Assembly: GCA_033980235.1 (NCBI GenBank)
Contig: CM067069.1
Coordinates: forward strand, 12,846,828-12,910,827
Reading direction: 5' to 3'
Origin: Diadema setosum
Lineage: Eukaryota; Echinodermata; Echinoidea; Diadematoida; Diadematidae
DNA length: 64,000 bases
This document shows, in pieces, positions 1 through 10,905 of this stretch. The notes under the pieces were generated by a model. It was not told the origin of the DNA. It was given only the letters and a program-made list of their open reading frames with translations, and searched no databases. The translations under genes and the position numbers were made by a program. Position 1 is the stretch's first letter, and every line of letters starts with the position of its first letter.

Positions 1-188
1 TGATGATGATGAAGAGGAATCTGGATGGTGGACATGTGGCGGTTACATGTCTCCTGATGACAAAATGACTGAGATATGTTTCATGGATGTTCATGTTATT
101 GTTGTTTTTTAACGTTCTTTAGATTTTAACTAGAGATTAAAGAAAGAATGACTGTATTGGACATGGTATATCTCGCCTGTAGACTTAC
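1..188 (-). other. Probable intron of the DUF229 gene at the left edge
   Basis: On the minus strand a strong splice donor (GTAAGT, 183-188) follows the coding exon directly, so this stretch is read as intron. The open frame runs 20 codons past the donor to a TAA at 126-128, but those codons do not resemble the family. I see no convincing next exon in bases 1-125. Confidence 0.55.
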
Positions 189-1820
189 CACTTCATGTTC
201 AGCTGGTCTGATTTCATTCCACCCCATGCAGGCGCACCAATGGTCGGCAATGTCCGCTTCTCGGCAAGTCCTTCCAAGTGGTACCTCGGTCGACAGCAGG
301 CTGAATGCCCTCCTCGACGATGTCCAGTCCCTTTTGTTGAAGTCGATGACTGACCGCAGGGTGGCGTAGATGTCGAACGGAGTGGTCAAGCGGTCAGCGT
401 TAGTCACCAAATTTCGATAGGCTTCTGGATGCCTTTGCCTGAAAACATCTGGCAAGATAATGGCCATGAACGGAAGACGTTCCTCAAGTTTGCCCTGGAA
501 AGTCTGGCGAACTATATCGTAGCGAGATCCGTGGTCTCCAAAGATTACAAGGATGGTCTGGTTGAGGGCGCCTGATTCCTTGGCTGACTGCATAAACGAG
601 AGGAGATCTTGGTCCATTACGCTCAGGATGTTCAAGTCATCGTGCGTTGGGTCTGTGAGAAAAGAGAACCCAAACTTGAGGTTGTCGGGATACGATGTCA
701 TGAAATCCTGGAGGTATCTGAGCATAACAACATGCACTGGATCTGGTCCGAGGCAGTATCCGCTCTTGTAAGCCTCCATCTCCCTCCAGAACGTCCGCAT
801 GTAGTAGTCGGTGGGCTGTTCTTTAAACCCTGACAGCCTGTAGTTAAACAAACTTAATTCAGGACGATCCTCGGCGAACAATGTGACGTAGCCAGCTTTC
901 TCAAAATCCTTCCACACCAAAGGGTAAACGTTGACCGGGGAACCCCTTCCGCGCTCCGTATTTGGCAGCTCAGATTCGAATTTCCCTGTGAGCATTGGGA
1001 TGAGAGCCCCTGTGGTAGCATCGCCAACGATGTTGTAACTATTTAGGAAAACAGCCTGAAGTTCTTCCTCCATGTATGCCAGAGATTTTGGTATGTTACG
1101 AATGGCATTCATCCTGGACGTGGAATCCATGCCCAACAAGATTACATTCAGACCCAGTCCACTCTTTGTTCGACGCTCTTGATTCTTCGCACGTATTGAT
1201 ATTTCGGGATCATCCTTGATGCGTGCCAAAGAATCAGTGTGGTCAGTAAATGATCCCTGCCCAGGAAGGCTTTGTATCGAACATTTAACGGTGAGGAAGT
1301 CCGATTGCGGCCTTTCATGTTCACTATCTCTGTTTGATGGTTCAAAACTGACGTTTTTTCCATCAAACTTGTAGTTCCCGAGCCATTTCGTTTTTTGGAT
1401 ATTATCGTCCACCCGTGCAGGAAAAAAGACCGAGCAGCTGTCTGGATATCTGTCGGCACTGTCCAAGTCGAAGTGAATCATGTCGTCTTTGATATATGCC
1501 AATCTGAATCCTGTGCACGTCATGGGTTGTGATCTCTTGATAAGGTGTACTATGCTGGAGTCATTTGGATTTAACTGTGGCATAATGCACGTCTTGTGAG
1601 CCTGGGATTTTGTGATCTTAACGTCCGCCTGTGCATTTTCCCCCTGCCACACACGCATCGTTGACCAGATGTAACCTTGGATTTTATGTGAATTTGGACA
1701 CCTGTAAACTCGCTTTCCTCGATTCGTACACGCAATGAAATTCATAATCAGAAGAACATACCCGAGGAAGATTAGCGCCAATGCGCCGAAGACAAACCAC
1801 GTTCGTAAGAACTTGGCCAT
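189..1820 (-). CDS. DUF229 family protein, membrane-anchored, first coding exon (partial gene)
   Basis: Start ATG is at 1820; 544 codons run to a phase-0 donor after His-Glu-Val. Residues 8-30 form one hydrophobic segment behind a short basic N-terminus, the signal anchor of a type II membrane protein facing the secretory lumen. The C-terminal two thirds match the DUF229 family (PF02995), which has the alkaline-phosphatase/sulfatase fold: LLGMDSTSR at 228-236 (metal/nucleophile loop), the family hallmark GDATTGALIPMLTG at 266-279, FGDHGSRYD at 427-435 (metal-binding Asp-His), and a cysteine-containing CACMGW tail near 529-534. The potential metal ligands are present, so it could be a hydrolase or transferase, but the substrate is unknown for the family. 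The last family motif after CACMGW (an A..VV..N segment) is cut at the exon end, so the gene continues off the left edge. Nothing links it to the polyketide synthase. Confidence 0.85.
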
Positions 1821-2539
1821 TCTTCTTACGTGACCTACATGACCTACGGGAATATAGAGATGTCCAGTATCTCAAGATGACATTGAGTTCATAACGTTGA
1901 TCAAGCTGCTTTCAATTCTCACGTTACTACTTACGTCGTCGTTGCAATAACTTATGTCACACAGGCAACGCTTTCGAAAACTGAGACCAGTTCTGCATGA
2001 ATAGCTCTTCTTCGACTGTAATCCTTCACAAGGTGTGCGTGTTCCTACAATACTATAATACTTCCAGTGAGGCATATTCGTGAGCTAAGTGGGTTTTTTC
2101 CCCTTCTGTGTCACACTCCTAAAGACACTCACATCATTGGGAATCAGGGGTGGTTAACACAACAGGCGTGAGCCTACATATTTTGAAAAATTCACTTTGT
2201 CGATTAATACCACTCTGGCAACGATCATGCCAAATACATTGCCACAGCGTCTGTACACTCATCATGATTATATAAATTGCTAAACTCATAACGCGGAGAG
2301 TCCGGCCAGGCTTCTTCTTTTTTTTTTTCACGAAATAAAAGCATCCGTGCATTACATGAAGAGATGGGGACGCCGGCTTAAAGGATTGGACCTACAAAGC
2401 ATTGAATTTTGATTAGATTGAATTAACTTTGCATGCCATCGGACGTGCAGGATTTAAATATCTGTTCAATTTAACGATAGGAATAGGTGTCGTGCTGCCT
2501 TTAAGCGTCAGTATCATTGGAGTTGGATAAAGACATACT
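1821..2539. other. 5' flank of the DUF229 gene, no gene seen
   Basis: This holds the 5' UTR or promoter side of the minus-strand DUF229 gene. A candidate acceptor (CCCGTAG on the minus strand, near 1844-1850) lies just before the start codon, so a 5' UTR intron is possible. The remaining short open frames show no recognisable domain. A T-run lies at 2321-2330. Confidence 0.4.
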
Positions 2540-4020
2540 AACGTGATGTTTGAACAAGATCCTTTTTTATTCATGACAAAATTTGTTTTTCAAATTTCTA
2601 TATGAATAAAAGTTAAGAAAAAAATCACAGTAGGGCCTAAAAATGGTCATTTCTATGAAACCATGGTTTAAACCATGGATAATTTGTATGGAGCGCCAAG
2701 TGTCGCATGGCCTATTTCGTTACGAAATCAGTCATTTTGTCGACTAAATAATCATTTCGTAACGAAATGACAACAATTCGTCGACGAAATGATCATTTCC
2801 TTAATCATGCGACACTTGGCGCTCCATATAAATTGTCCATGGTTTCTTCGTGAATTCGGGCCAAAGAGTGGGATTAGGTTGGACTACTTCCATCGCGAGG
2901 GAAAAACGCCCTTAGTTAAGGATTTGTTATAATAGAGATCAATATGACAGACGGAATTATTATAGGGGCTGACATTTTCAGTATATGCTTAGATATACCT
3001 TCTAAACCCACAGATGTTTTATTTTTCATACGCATCAGTGTTTTGAATACCTCATGTTCAGTTACATATGTAAGATCAAACTTAGATTCAACATTTTCAT
3101 AATTAACAACATCGCCATGAACCCGAGGTACTTTACACGCTAACTCTGTTCCAACATTAGCGAAGTACTTATTAGATTGACTAATTTGAGCAACTTTATC
3201 AACACAGGAAAAAAAAAACTACATTGAGACGACAAAATTGTTTGGCATGACATCTTTCAGAATATTCCATATATCTGGTAAGAATTTTCTGAGGCAGATA
3301 ACTTGACATTATGAAAATATCGCTTTACCTTTGTGATTTTCGAAGTTACAGCGTTTCTCTTTTTTTTTTTTTTTTTGATATTCGCACCATAAATTATCAT
3401 GATAAACTTGCATCTTCTTTTTTATAATCCCATCCATTTCATTTATACAATTAAATTTGACCTTATGAACTTCGGCTTTAAACTTATCTCTTTCTTTTAT
3501 TGCGTTTAAGATTTCAGAAGTCACCCAAGGTGATGACTTATTCTTAACACGTTTTTGCCGAAAAAGCATATGCCGATTAAAAACTGCCAATAAAAGTTCC
3601 TCCAAGACATTAACCGCAGTATCTAAGCAGACATCCCACAATTATTATGCACACGTTGCCAGTTTTGTGAGCGTAAATCTGCCAAGTAAGATTCAAGGGG
3701 GAAATGGTTCATTTTCTGTAACTAACTACACGTGGACTTTTCTTCTCCTAGGTAAACTTCCAGATCATGTAACATCAATTGTAGTGATCACTGATTCCAG
3801 TGCAAATAACACCATGTGATTTAATCATGTCATTTGAGTTACAAATCATATGATCGATCAAACCTTTAGAATTTTGATATATTCTTGTAGGCCTATACTT
3901 GTTTGCGTTTACCTGTGATAGTGAATATATTTCATTGATTTGATTGAGACGCTTAGTATCAATATTGGGGGAAGATTTCATCAGAATTCAACAATTCAAA
4001 TCACCCATAACAATGATATT
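2540..4020 (-). mobile_element. Degenerate LINE: endonuclease C-terminus to reverse transcriptase N-terminus
   Basis: Read on the minus strand from 4020 downward, the pieces come in the right order for an APE-type LINE ORF2. First, a broken version of the endonuclease motif ending in GDFN near 4000-4030. Then PTRIYQNSKGLIDHMI and TGISDH at about 3780-3890. Then the linker signature SPWVTSEI...RDKFK near 3480-3540. Then an RT N-terminal block: NVGTELACKVPR (about 3120-3165), KTSVGLEGISKHILK (about 2985-3030), LTKGVFPSRWK (about 2887-2921), NLIPLF (about 2870). After a foldback insertion, a weaker match (RILFKHH) continues to about 2540. Several frameshifts and stops make it a dead copy. CR1/L2/Jockey-type superfamilies share these motifs, so I do not assign the clade. 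Confidence 0.72.
2652..2862. mobile_element. Foldback MITE, family F copy 1, inserted in the LINE
   Basis: An inverted-repeat element whose arms contain ACCATGGTTTAAACCATGG-like sequence and GGAGCGCCAAGTGTCGCA on both sides. The core is a short-period array built from TTTCGT.ACGAAATGA. The right terminus ends in GTGAATTCGGGCC; the left terminus is shortened. A better copy lies at 19551-19855. It separates the two parts of the LINE reverse-transcriptase remnant, so it is younger than the LINE. Confidence 0.75.
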
Positions 4021-4199
4021 ATAATTAAACTATTTAAAACTTACATCAATTCTTCATATGATTAAGAGAAATTGATAGGTTTACTGTTGGAGGGTCTATG
4101 CTACGATAGAAATATAAATGTCTTTGCCTTTCTTGTTGGGTTTTAAAAAAAAGGCAATGCTCCTAAATAAACATGCTTTAATAATTCAAAAATGCAAAC

Positions 4200-4233
<34 letters not shown>

Positions 4234-4336
4234 TGGAATTTTCCACGTGTTGGACTTCGAATGTTGTAATTATTAGAAGAAAGAGTCTCAAGTACGCCAT
4301 GGATCCAACGATTACAAAAAATTTTTATTACAAAAT

Positions 4337-4363
4337 TTTCGGTCTGCCTCAGACCTTCGTCAG
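4337..4363 (-). ncRNA. Hammerhead-ribozyme-like core, left arm of palindrome
   Basis: On the minus strand: CTGACGA, one A, then GGTCTG-AGG-CAGACC (a perfect 6-bp stem II with 3-nt loop), then GAAA. This satisfies the conserved CUGANGA and GAAA core of hammerhead ribozymes. Stems I and III are short and imperfect, as is common in Penelope-like element hammerheads, so self-cleavage is uncertain. Confidence 0.5.
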
Positions 4364-4562
4364 TGCAAAGACAATGATGGACAATGATAAACATGAATCA
4401 TAACAACAATGCTATGCGCGTCATGCGCGTAGTGCGTTGCCCTGGAGCTGCGTATCAGCGCTCTCCTTGACAACGCAGCTCCAGGGCAACGCACTACGCG
4501 CATGACGCGCATAGCATTGTTGTTATGATTCATGTTTATCATTGTCCATCATTGTCTTTGCA

Positions 4563-4589
4563 CTGACGAAGGTCTGAGGCAGACCGAAA
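4563..4589 (+). ncRNA. Hammerhead-ribozyme-like core, right arm of palindrome
   Basis: Mirror copy of the core at 4337-4363: CTGACGA (4563-4569), stem II GGTCTG/CAGACC (4571-4576, 4580-4585), GAAA (4586-4589). It is followed by an AT-rich potential stem III, with AATTTT able to pair with AAAATT. Stem I pairing is weak. Confidence 0.5.
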
Positions 4590-4647
4590 ATTTTGTAATA
4601 AAAATTTTTTGTAATCGTTGGATCCATGGCGTACTTGAGACTCTTTC

Positions 4648-4677
<30 letters not shown>

Positions 4678-4684
<7 letters not shown>

Positions 4685-4750
4685 GAGACAATGTAGATAA
4701 CAGAAGATGTCGCATGCGACATCTCCTGTTATCTACATTGTCTCAACTAT
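4678..4750. repeat. 73-bp palindrome next to the TA tract
   Basis: A self-complementary segment centred on GCATGC at about 4713-4718, with arms reading TAGTTGAGACAATGTAG outward and one visible mismatch (AGAAG versus CTCCT). It directly adjoins the (TA)n that ends the larger palindrome. Confidence 0.8.
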
Positions 4751-4814
4751 AATTTCATTTAAGATGACAGAGGCGTACGGTAGGAATATCAGCATCATCA
4801 CACTATATATATAT

Positions 4815-6290
4815 ATGGCAATTCCGCCTCCACGTCTGTTTCTATCTTTCCGTATACTGTGAAAAATCATCTACATCTATTCCATTACTCAGAACTGAAT
4901 TATCCAGCCAGGTTCCAGGTTTCACAGTGTAATCTGACGATGAAGGGCTGTGGTGCATGCGATGTGGCGTCCCTTAAAAACAAAGGACTCTCGTCTGACG
5001 AATTATATAGCGCCATCTATCACGATGAAATAAGGGAGTTCACGGTTGCGATTTGCGCATGTGCAAAATAAAGGTCAAATGAGAATGTATATTATACAAA
5101 TGATGCACAGGATAGAGTGCATTAGTGTAGGCGTAGTGCACTCGAGGGTATTTACAATTGTGAAACATGCACGAGGCGAAGCCGAGTGCATGTTGCACTA
5201 CATTGTAAATACCCGAGAGTGAGCTACGCCTACACTAACGCCACGAAATAATCCTGTGCATCATTTGTTTTATAAAATGGGTCGAAAATTCGAAAACTAA
5301 CATCATTTTTCAGCGTTTTTCACGTACCTTTGTGGGTCAAGACGTCCGAAGATGTTCGTCCCAAACTTTTACGCACGTCGCACTCGCAGTATAATGGGGG
5401 GTTGGGTTTCCGGACACCCGCATGAAAACTTACTTATTTTACATAGAATATGCACCCTTTACCTTAAAGACTTGAGACTCCTCATATAGGCCTACTAGAC
5501 AACATACTCTGAAAACGGCGTGAGAATTAACCTGCTAAATCGTTGGATTTGCTCTTCAAAGTGACTCCATGTACGCGTCCGGTCCCATAACGCTTGGTCT
5601 ACTGTACTGTACAAAGTGTACGTATATGTATAGTATAGTACAGTATACGTACGTACGCCACATATGTTATGCACAAGGGAAGACAGGCCGGCCGGCCGGC
5701 AGCCCGAACTAGAAGTTGTTTACAGGATTGACAGCGCGTACGCGTATGCATGCAATTCATCAAAGGAGCCGCCGCGCGCACAGACGATCGGCAATCTACC
5801 ATAGGATTACAGGCAGTGCAATAGTACTGAAGTAAAGGAAGGAGGTGTGTCTCATTTCAGCGCTTCCTATTGGCTACATTCTTGAACCCATTTTATAATT
5901 GCCATTGACTTTCAAACGAAAAGAATCCTCAGGCAAATGAGGAATTGGAATGTTAAGTTGTGTTTCACCTTATTAGAACGCACAGGTGAAAGTGATTCAT
6001 CAATAATGTTTAACAAAAGCTGCACACGCATTTCATTGACATTGATTACAAAGGTGGCATGCTTCAACAAAAAATACTCTGTCACAGGTCCTTTCCATGT
6101 TATTTGAAAGTCTGTGGTGTAAGGGTCAAATGAGACATGAGCTAACCATGAACTCCCTTACTGTGAAGACAAGTGTCCTTACTTCCTTTGACACCAACTG
6201 TGAAGAAAGCAGAAATAAATTTTCACGACAGACTTTAATGCATATACACGGATTCTATCAAACCCATTGGCTTTTAAGCAAATTTTTGAC
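4815..6290 (-). mobile_element. LINE endonuclease fragment, copy 1, split by an inserted element
   Basis: Minus-strand translation gives the start of a LINE APE endonuclease: ETWLDNSVLSNG, then RKDRNRRGGG.A.YI, ending at a (TA)n tract. Two blocks, 4815-5032 and 6160-6290, align with the uninterrupted copy at 6420-6790. They are separated by a 1.13-kb element (5033-6158) that the second copy lacks. The duplicated unit ends near GACGCACAAC in both copies, suggesting a local tandem duplication. Confidence 0.7.
5033..6158. mobile_element. 1.13-kb DNA element with inverted termini and TA target duplication
   Basis: The ends read AGGGAGTTCACGGTTGCG (left) and, reverse-complemented, AGGGAGTTCATGGTTAGC (right), with TA on each side (5031-5032, 6159-6160). 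The second LINE copy near 6643 serves as an empty-site comparison. No transposase frame is visible, so it is non-autonomous. Inside is a foldback at about 5095-5273 (arms with GATGCACAGGAT and GTGTAGGCGTAG). The middle (5273-6000) holds GC-rich stretches such as GGCCGGCCGGC near 5690 and nothing recognisable as a gene. Confidence 0.65.
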
Positions 6291-6419
6291 GCACAACTAG
6301 GGCTCGAAGGAAAAATGTTAAGGAGGTGAATTGTATTTGAATACAAACCGGTAGGCCTACATTAATCCACCTCCTTGAAGATGTTGTTTTTGAGGACATT
6401 TATGTATGTATATATATAT

Positions 6420-6790
6420 ATATATATGGCAATTCCGCCTCCACGTCTGTTTCTATCTTTCCGTATACTTCCGTAAAAATCATCTACATCTATTCCATTA
6501 CTCAGAACTGAGTTATCCAGCCAGGTTTCATGTTTCACAGTGTAATCTGACGATGAAGGGCTGTGGTGCATGTGATGTGGCGTCCCTTTATACCAAAGGA
6601 CTCTCGTCTGACGAATTATATAGCGCCATCTATCACGACGAAATTGTGAAGACAAGTGTCCTTACTTCCTTTGACATCAACTGTGAAGAAAGCAGAAATA
6701 AATTTTCACGACAGACTTTAATGCATATACACCGATTATATCAAACCCATTTTCTTTTTAAGCCAATTTTGACGCACAACAATCGACAAT
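6420..6790 (-). mobile_element. LINE endonuclease fragment, copy 2
   Basis: Minus-strand frame ending at 6655 contains ETWLDNSVLSNG and IRKDRNRRGGGIAIYI, the N-terminal endonuclease motifs of APE-type LINEs, then runs into (TA)n at 6410-6427. It is the uninterrupted partner of the copy at 4815-6290. It is a fragment with no complete ORF. Confidence 0.65.
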
Positions 6791-7486
6791 GTTAGAGTTT
6801 TACCCCTATTTCTAATGCTACTGCAACAATCATTATTGCTAATGCTGATATAATTCTAGTAATTCTGACAGCTATGGAAGAGATATGTCGATTCATACAG
6901 TTCCAGCGTTGCTAAAAAAGCTAATTTAAAAAAAGAACACCACCTACTGAATACAGCGAAATGAATTGAAGTTTTACTTCACTGAAGAGTGTTAAACAGA
7001 AAGGATCAAGAGAGCTCAGAGCTCATCTTCGGTAGACAAACATCCAGATGAAAACGAATTTAACTGTAAACGATCTTTTTTTTTAACATCTATCGACATC
7101 GAGGTACTCTTTGCATGATGTTTGTTCATCAATTAGTTTCTAACATAAAGTGCTTCTTAGACAAAAAAAAAGAAGAAAAGAAACATCACTCACTTGAATT
7201 CTTTCTTGCTGGTAGGTAAATATTGTTTGTTTTGGTCGCAGAATTTTCAAAAGCTTCTGTAGTGCTAAATCCTGTTAACCGTTCTCAGATATATACAACG
7301 CATACACATAATACGTTCAAGTTGTTGCTACCTTGCACAATATGCGTTCGGCCTTATACAAGTGAAACTGCAGGTTGTATATCAAATGCCTGTCTTTAAC
7401 CCTTTGTGTGTCGTCAATGGCAATTGGCACAGATTAAAGCCATTTATTGTTGTACGCACTGTCCAAAGGCTATGGCACGGAACGGG
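6791..7486. other. Unassigned intergenic sequence
   Basis: AT-rich sequence with no open frame of note, no repeat boundary I could define and no RNA gene signature. Confidence 0.4.
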
Positions 7487-7953
7487 TTAAAGGAGACCTC
7501 CGGATGATTTTCAGATTTTTACATTTGAACAAGTATAAATTAGTTATACTGAGGACAGAGTTTCAGAATTTGTGATAATTGGGAAGAAGAATAAGGATAT
7601 TTTCAAAATTTAGCACAAATTGCAATGAACAAGGATGATGACATAGCAGAGTCACCATAAGAATGCATGAGTTGGGGCTCAAGGAAGCAGAACAAAAGAA
7701 GAAGGCATGCATAGATTATACACAGGTGAACTTGCAAGCAAGCAGTATTGTAATGGAATTGCACTGCTACATTTCTGAAATATGTGAACCTCCTATGTCA
7801 TCATCCTTGTTCAGTGTGATTTGTTAAAGGTTTTTGAAAGTATTGTTTCTCTGCTCAAGAACCACAATAAATTCCACAAATCTATACATGGAGTTGTCGA
7901 TTTATGTACTACATGATGTGAAATTATGAAAATCGTCTGGAATGTCCCTTTAA
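7487..7953. mobile_element. TTAA-flanked MITE, family B
   Basis: TTAA lies at both ends (7487-7490, 7950-7953). The inverted termini are AGGAGACCTCCGGATGATTTTCA and, reverse-complemented, AGGGACATTCCAGACGATTTTCA. About 467 bp, with no coding capacity. End structure and target duplication are shared with families A, C and D. Confidence 0.75.
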
Positions 7954-9370
7954 TCTCAATGGTTGCATATTTGTTATTTGTTTATTTCTCCTTCTTTGTT
8001 TGAATGAAAACTAATCGGATAGATATTTCACGCCGATGACTGTGTCAGCGTGACTGATGTTGATGATTTTTTAACGGGTGAAGAACAAGATTAAAGAAAG
8101 GACTGAAGACGCCCAACATCACTGTGAAAACGACATATAGTAGTATGACAAGACAGTAATAAGCAGATAGGCAGGTGTGACGGACGGGCATATGCGGTCT
8201 ATCATTGTTTGGGATATGAACCAGAATGGATAGAAAGAAACTGGAAGTATTTTAAAGTTATTAGCCCCTGTGAGTGATTGAGTGAGTGAGTGTCATTTAA
8301 CCACGGTAAAAAGCTTGTATTCAGCTATAAGCTGTTTTTTTTTTCAGCAAGACCGTGAAATGATAACAAAATACAACATAGAAATCATACGATGAAGAGA
8401 ATACAACTTAAAAACACGAAATAACCATTACAAACCAATGCAAAAATGGCGAAAAAATCATAAAGTATACAATGTGTAAGTACAGATTAAAAAATTGAAT
8501 TGAGATAAGTTTGTTTGTTTGTTTGTTTTTTTGGATTTGTTATTTTCATTTTTTTTTTGGGGGGGGGGGGGGGTGTCTTCGCTCATGAATTTGCCACTAC
8601 TGAGCTAATGGAATTCCCGACACAATTTAAGCCAATAGCAATAAAGTCAATCAATTTTGGGTTTTCCTTTGCCAGAAGGCTAAATGAGAATTTCCTATTA
8701 GGATTCAGATTCCAGTATGACGTGGCATCATATACTATGTTGTTAATACAAATCATCCTATTCGTGTTTATATTTTGGGAAATGAAAAAGATTAGAGTAT
8801 GATAGCAAAGTGTGGTTACGTCCTATTCTGAGTGCAAACCTGTAAAAAAAAAGGGGGGATCAAGAAATTCATCCCTATATCACTTATTTTTGTTGATTGA
8901 ACATATGGAAATCCGGAGTGATCTCCTGTTGCTCATAATGTGTTGAGCATGTTAAGGGAACTATGTATGTAATGCAAATTATGCATGTTGATTTGTGTTT
9001 CCCGAAATATCACTTGTGCAGCCAAATAGATATCTGTTTAGATAAGCACAATATATCTTATAATTACATTTCAACTATTTTACTTCAGATTACTTGGATA
9101 TGCCACCAAAAAATCCTTCTAAACCAAGACTGAGCCAGTGACATCCTCTGTCATTCATTTCTTAAGTATTCATAATGATTAACAAAAGACATTGGAATGC
9201 GTTTTTTCCTAGACTGAGCCCGTGTTACGAGTACGACAAATAAAAGACATTGCAGGGAAATATGAAAATCATTTGCATTCCAATGTATTTTATTAATCGT
9301 ATTATATACTAAATAGTACTATACAAATTATTGACAGATGATGTCGCTACATAGCAGAATCTTGGTTTGA

Positions 9371-9405
<35 letters not shown>

Positions 9406-10436
9406 TGATGCAAGTAATCTGAAAAAAAAATTGTAGAAAATTGTTATACAATATATGGCTCACATTTAGATATCTTTTTTTTTTTTTTGGGGGGGGGGGG
9501 TCACACACATAAATGCTGATCAGTTTATTATAAATCAATACGAGTCAATAAACATTTGCTTTACATAGTTCCTTTAATATCAAAATGATAGCCGGAAGAT
9601 ATTTTACTTACAAATGGTTCATAGCAACGTGTACAATGTAATTATTCAAAAGTTTTAGGAACTGCATGAAAGATTTACTTTTTACTGTATTTGGTATTGA
9701 AGTAAACTATCTTGTTTAATCTAAGTCGTGAAATTTGCAATGACGGGGGTGCATGATTCCTCAAACATACATTTTCAACACTCCCAAAAGAGATTGAGCC
9801 AATGTAAGTGTAAAGATGAATTTGTCCAGCCTCCAACATTGCCCAAATGGGGTAGATTTTTGGAAGACGTTACCTCATCAGCCCGTCATTTACTTTAAAT
9901 TTTCTCTCCCCCCCCCCCCCCCCACCCCGGACTTGTTTTAGTGTATTTTGGTGTGACTAAGTAGCGGGTACTCAGGAAGTTTGACCCTCACACTCCATAC
10001 ATAACTATACGTGTGAGATCTTGGGATATGTTCGTACCCGAAGCAAAGTGTGCAGGTAGTCGCTCTCTCACCATTGTGCCCTAAAACCCGCATGTTTACT
10101 CCTTGAGACACACAGGCCTCCATTCACACAGACTTGCTTCAATCGACGCAAGATAAATCTCAGTTTTTTCCCACTCGATAATCACAATACTTATTTTATC
10201 ATGACGAACTCGATAAAGATATACAGTTGACTCACATGCAGCGCCTACTGACGCAAGCCATCCGTAATTTGCACATGACAGCCGTAAGTCCTGTGTAGTG
10301 AAAGAGTTGAATAGCAAGGAAGTATAACATCTCATCACATGCAGAGACTTCTCGCGAGTTAAATACGTGTATAACATAACCGATTACCGTAAGGCACTGT
10401 GTTATAAAGAGCAACATTCAAATAGTATTGCGTATT
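7954..10436. other. Intergenic DNA with homopolymer tracts
   Basis: No gene was recognised. Notable simple sequence: T10 then G15 at 8549-8573, a T-run near 9370-9403, T14 then G12 at 9475-9500, and a C-run around 9908-9923. A weak LINE-tail-like stretch (repeated GTGAGTGA then AT-rich) lies at 8275-8500. The 95-codon frame at 8515-8802 begins in low-complexity sequence and has no recognisable domain. Confidence 0.4.
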
Positions 10437-10690
10437 ACATTACCAAATACTTTTTATCCTTCTTTCACTCCCCTTCTTCTCCTTTTTGTTTTCTTCTTTT
10501 TTTCTTATTTTTCTCTTTCTTTTCCTCCTCCTTGCTCTTTGTCTTTTACTCTACCTCTTTTGCTTCCTCTACTCCCTCCTCCTCCTCCTTCTTTTTCATC
10601 TGTTTTTCTTCATCTTTTATCTCTTTTTCTTTTTCTTCTTCTTCTTCTTTTATTTGTTCTTCTATGTATCCCTTCTCTGTTTGCTAATTT
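10437..10690 (+). repeat. 250-bp polypyrimidine tract
   Basis: Almost pure C/T on the plus strand, rich in TCTTCT and CCTCCTC. Three overlapping open frames in it (poly-Ser/Phe/Leu) are composition artefacts. Mirror-repeat purine/pyrimidine tracts of this kind can form triplex DNA. Confidence 0.8.
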
Positions 10691-10905
10691 TTGAAATGTT
10701 TTACCTATAATTGCCTCCATGCGGGTATCAACTAGCGTCCTCTATGTAATATCATTTACTTGGATTACTTATTGGCAAAGTGTTTGCTTCTGCTTCTCCA
10801 CAGCAACACCAAGTAAACCTGGGATTCCCAGATCCGATGCAAGCTCTAAAAACTCATCATGACATATAGAACAGCAGCCACTGAAAGGCGATCAAGTTTT
10901 CTGTC

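Larger units (their letters stand above)
4200..4682. repeat. Near-perfect 183-bp palindrome between two TA microsatellites
   Basis: The left arm 4271-4453 and right arm 4473-4654 are reverse complements with no mismatch that I could find; the loop is 19 nt. (TA)n runs lie at 4203-4231 on the left, separated from the arm by about 40 bp, and at 4652-4681 directly abutting the right arm. Each arm carries a hammerhead-like core (separate entries). The arm sequence, with CTGACGA, a GC stem, GAAA and then an AT-rich stretch, resembles the terminal repeats of Penelope-like retroelements. Open frames across it are palindrome artefacts. Confidence 0.85.

Noticed and set aside
4271..4654. CRISPR-like or other prokaryotic array
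   Set aside because: The repeat is a single inverted pair, not direct repeats with spacers, and the surroundings are animal DNA.
10367..10710. Three plus-strand frames rich in Ser, Phe and Leu
   Set aside because: They lie in a polypyrimidine tract and overlap one another in all three frames.
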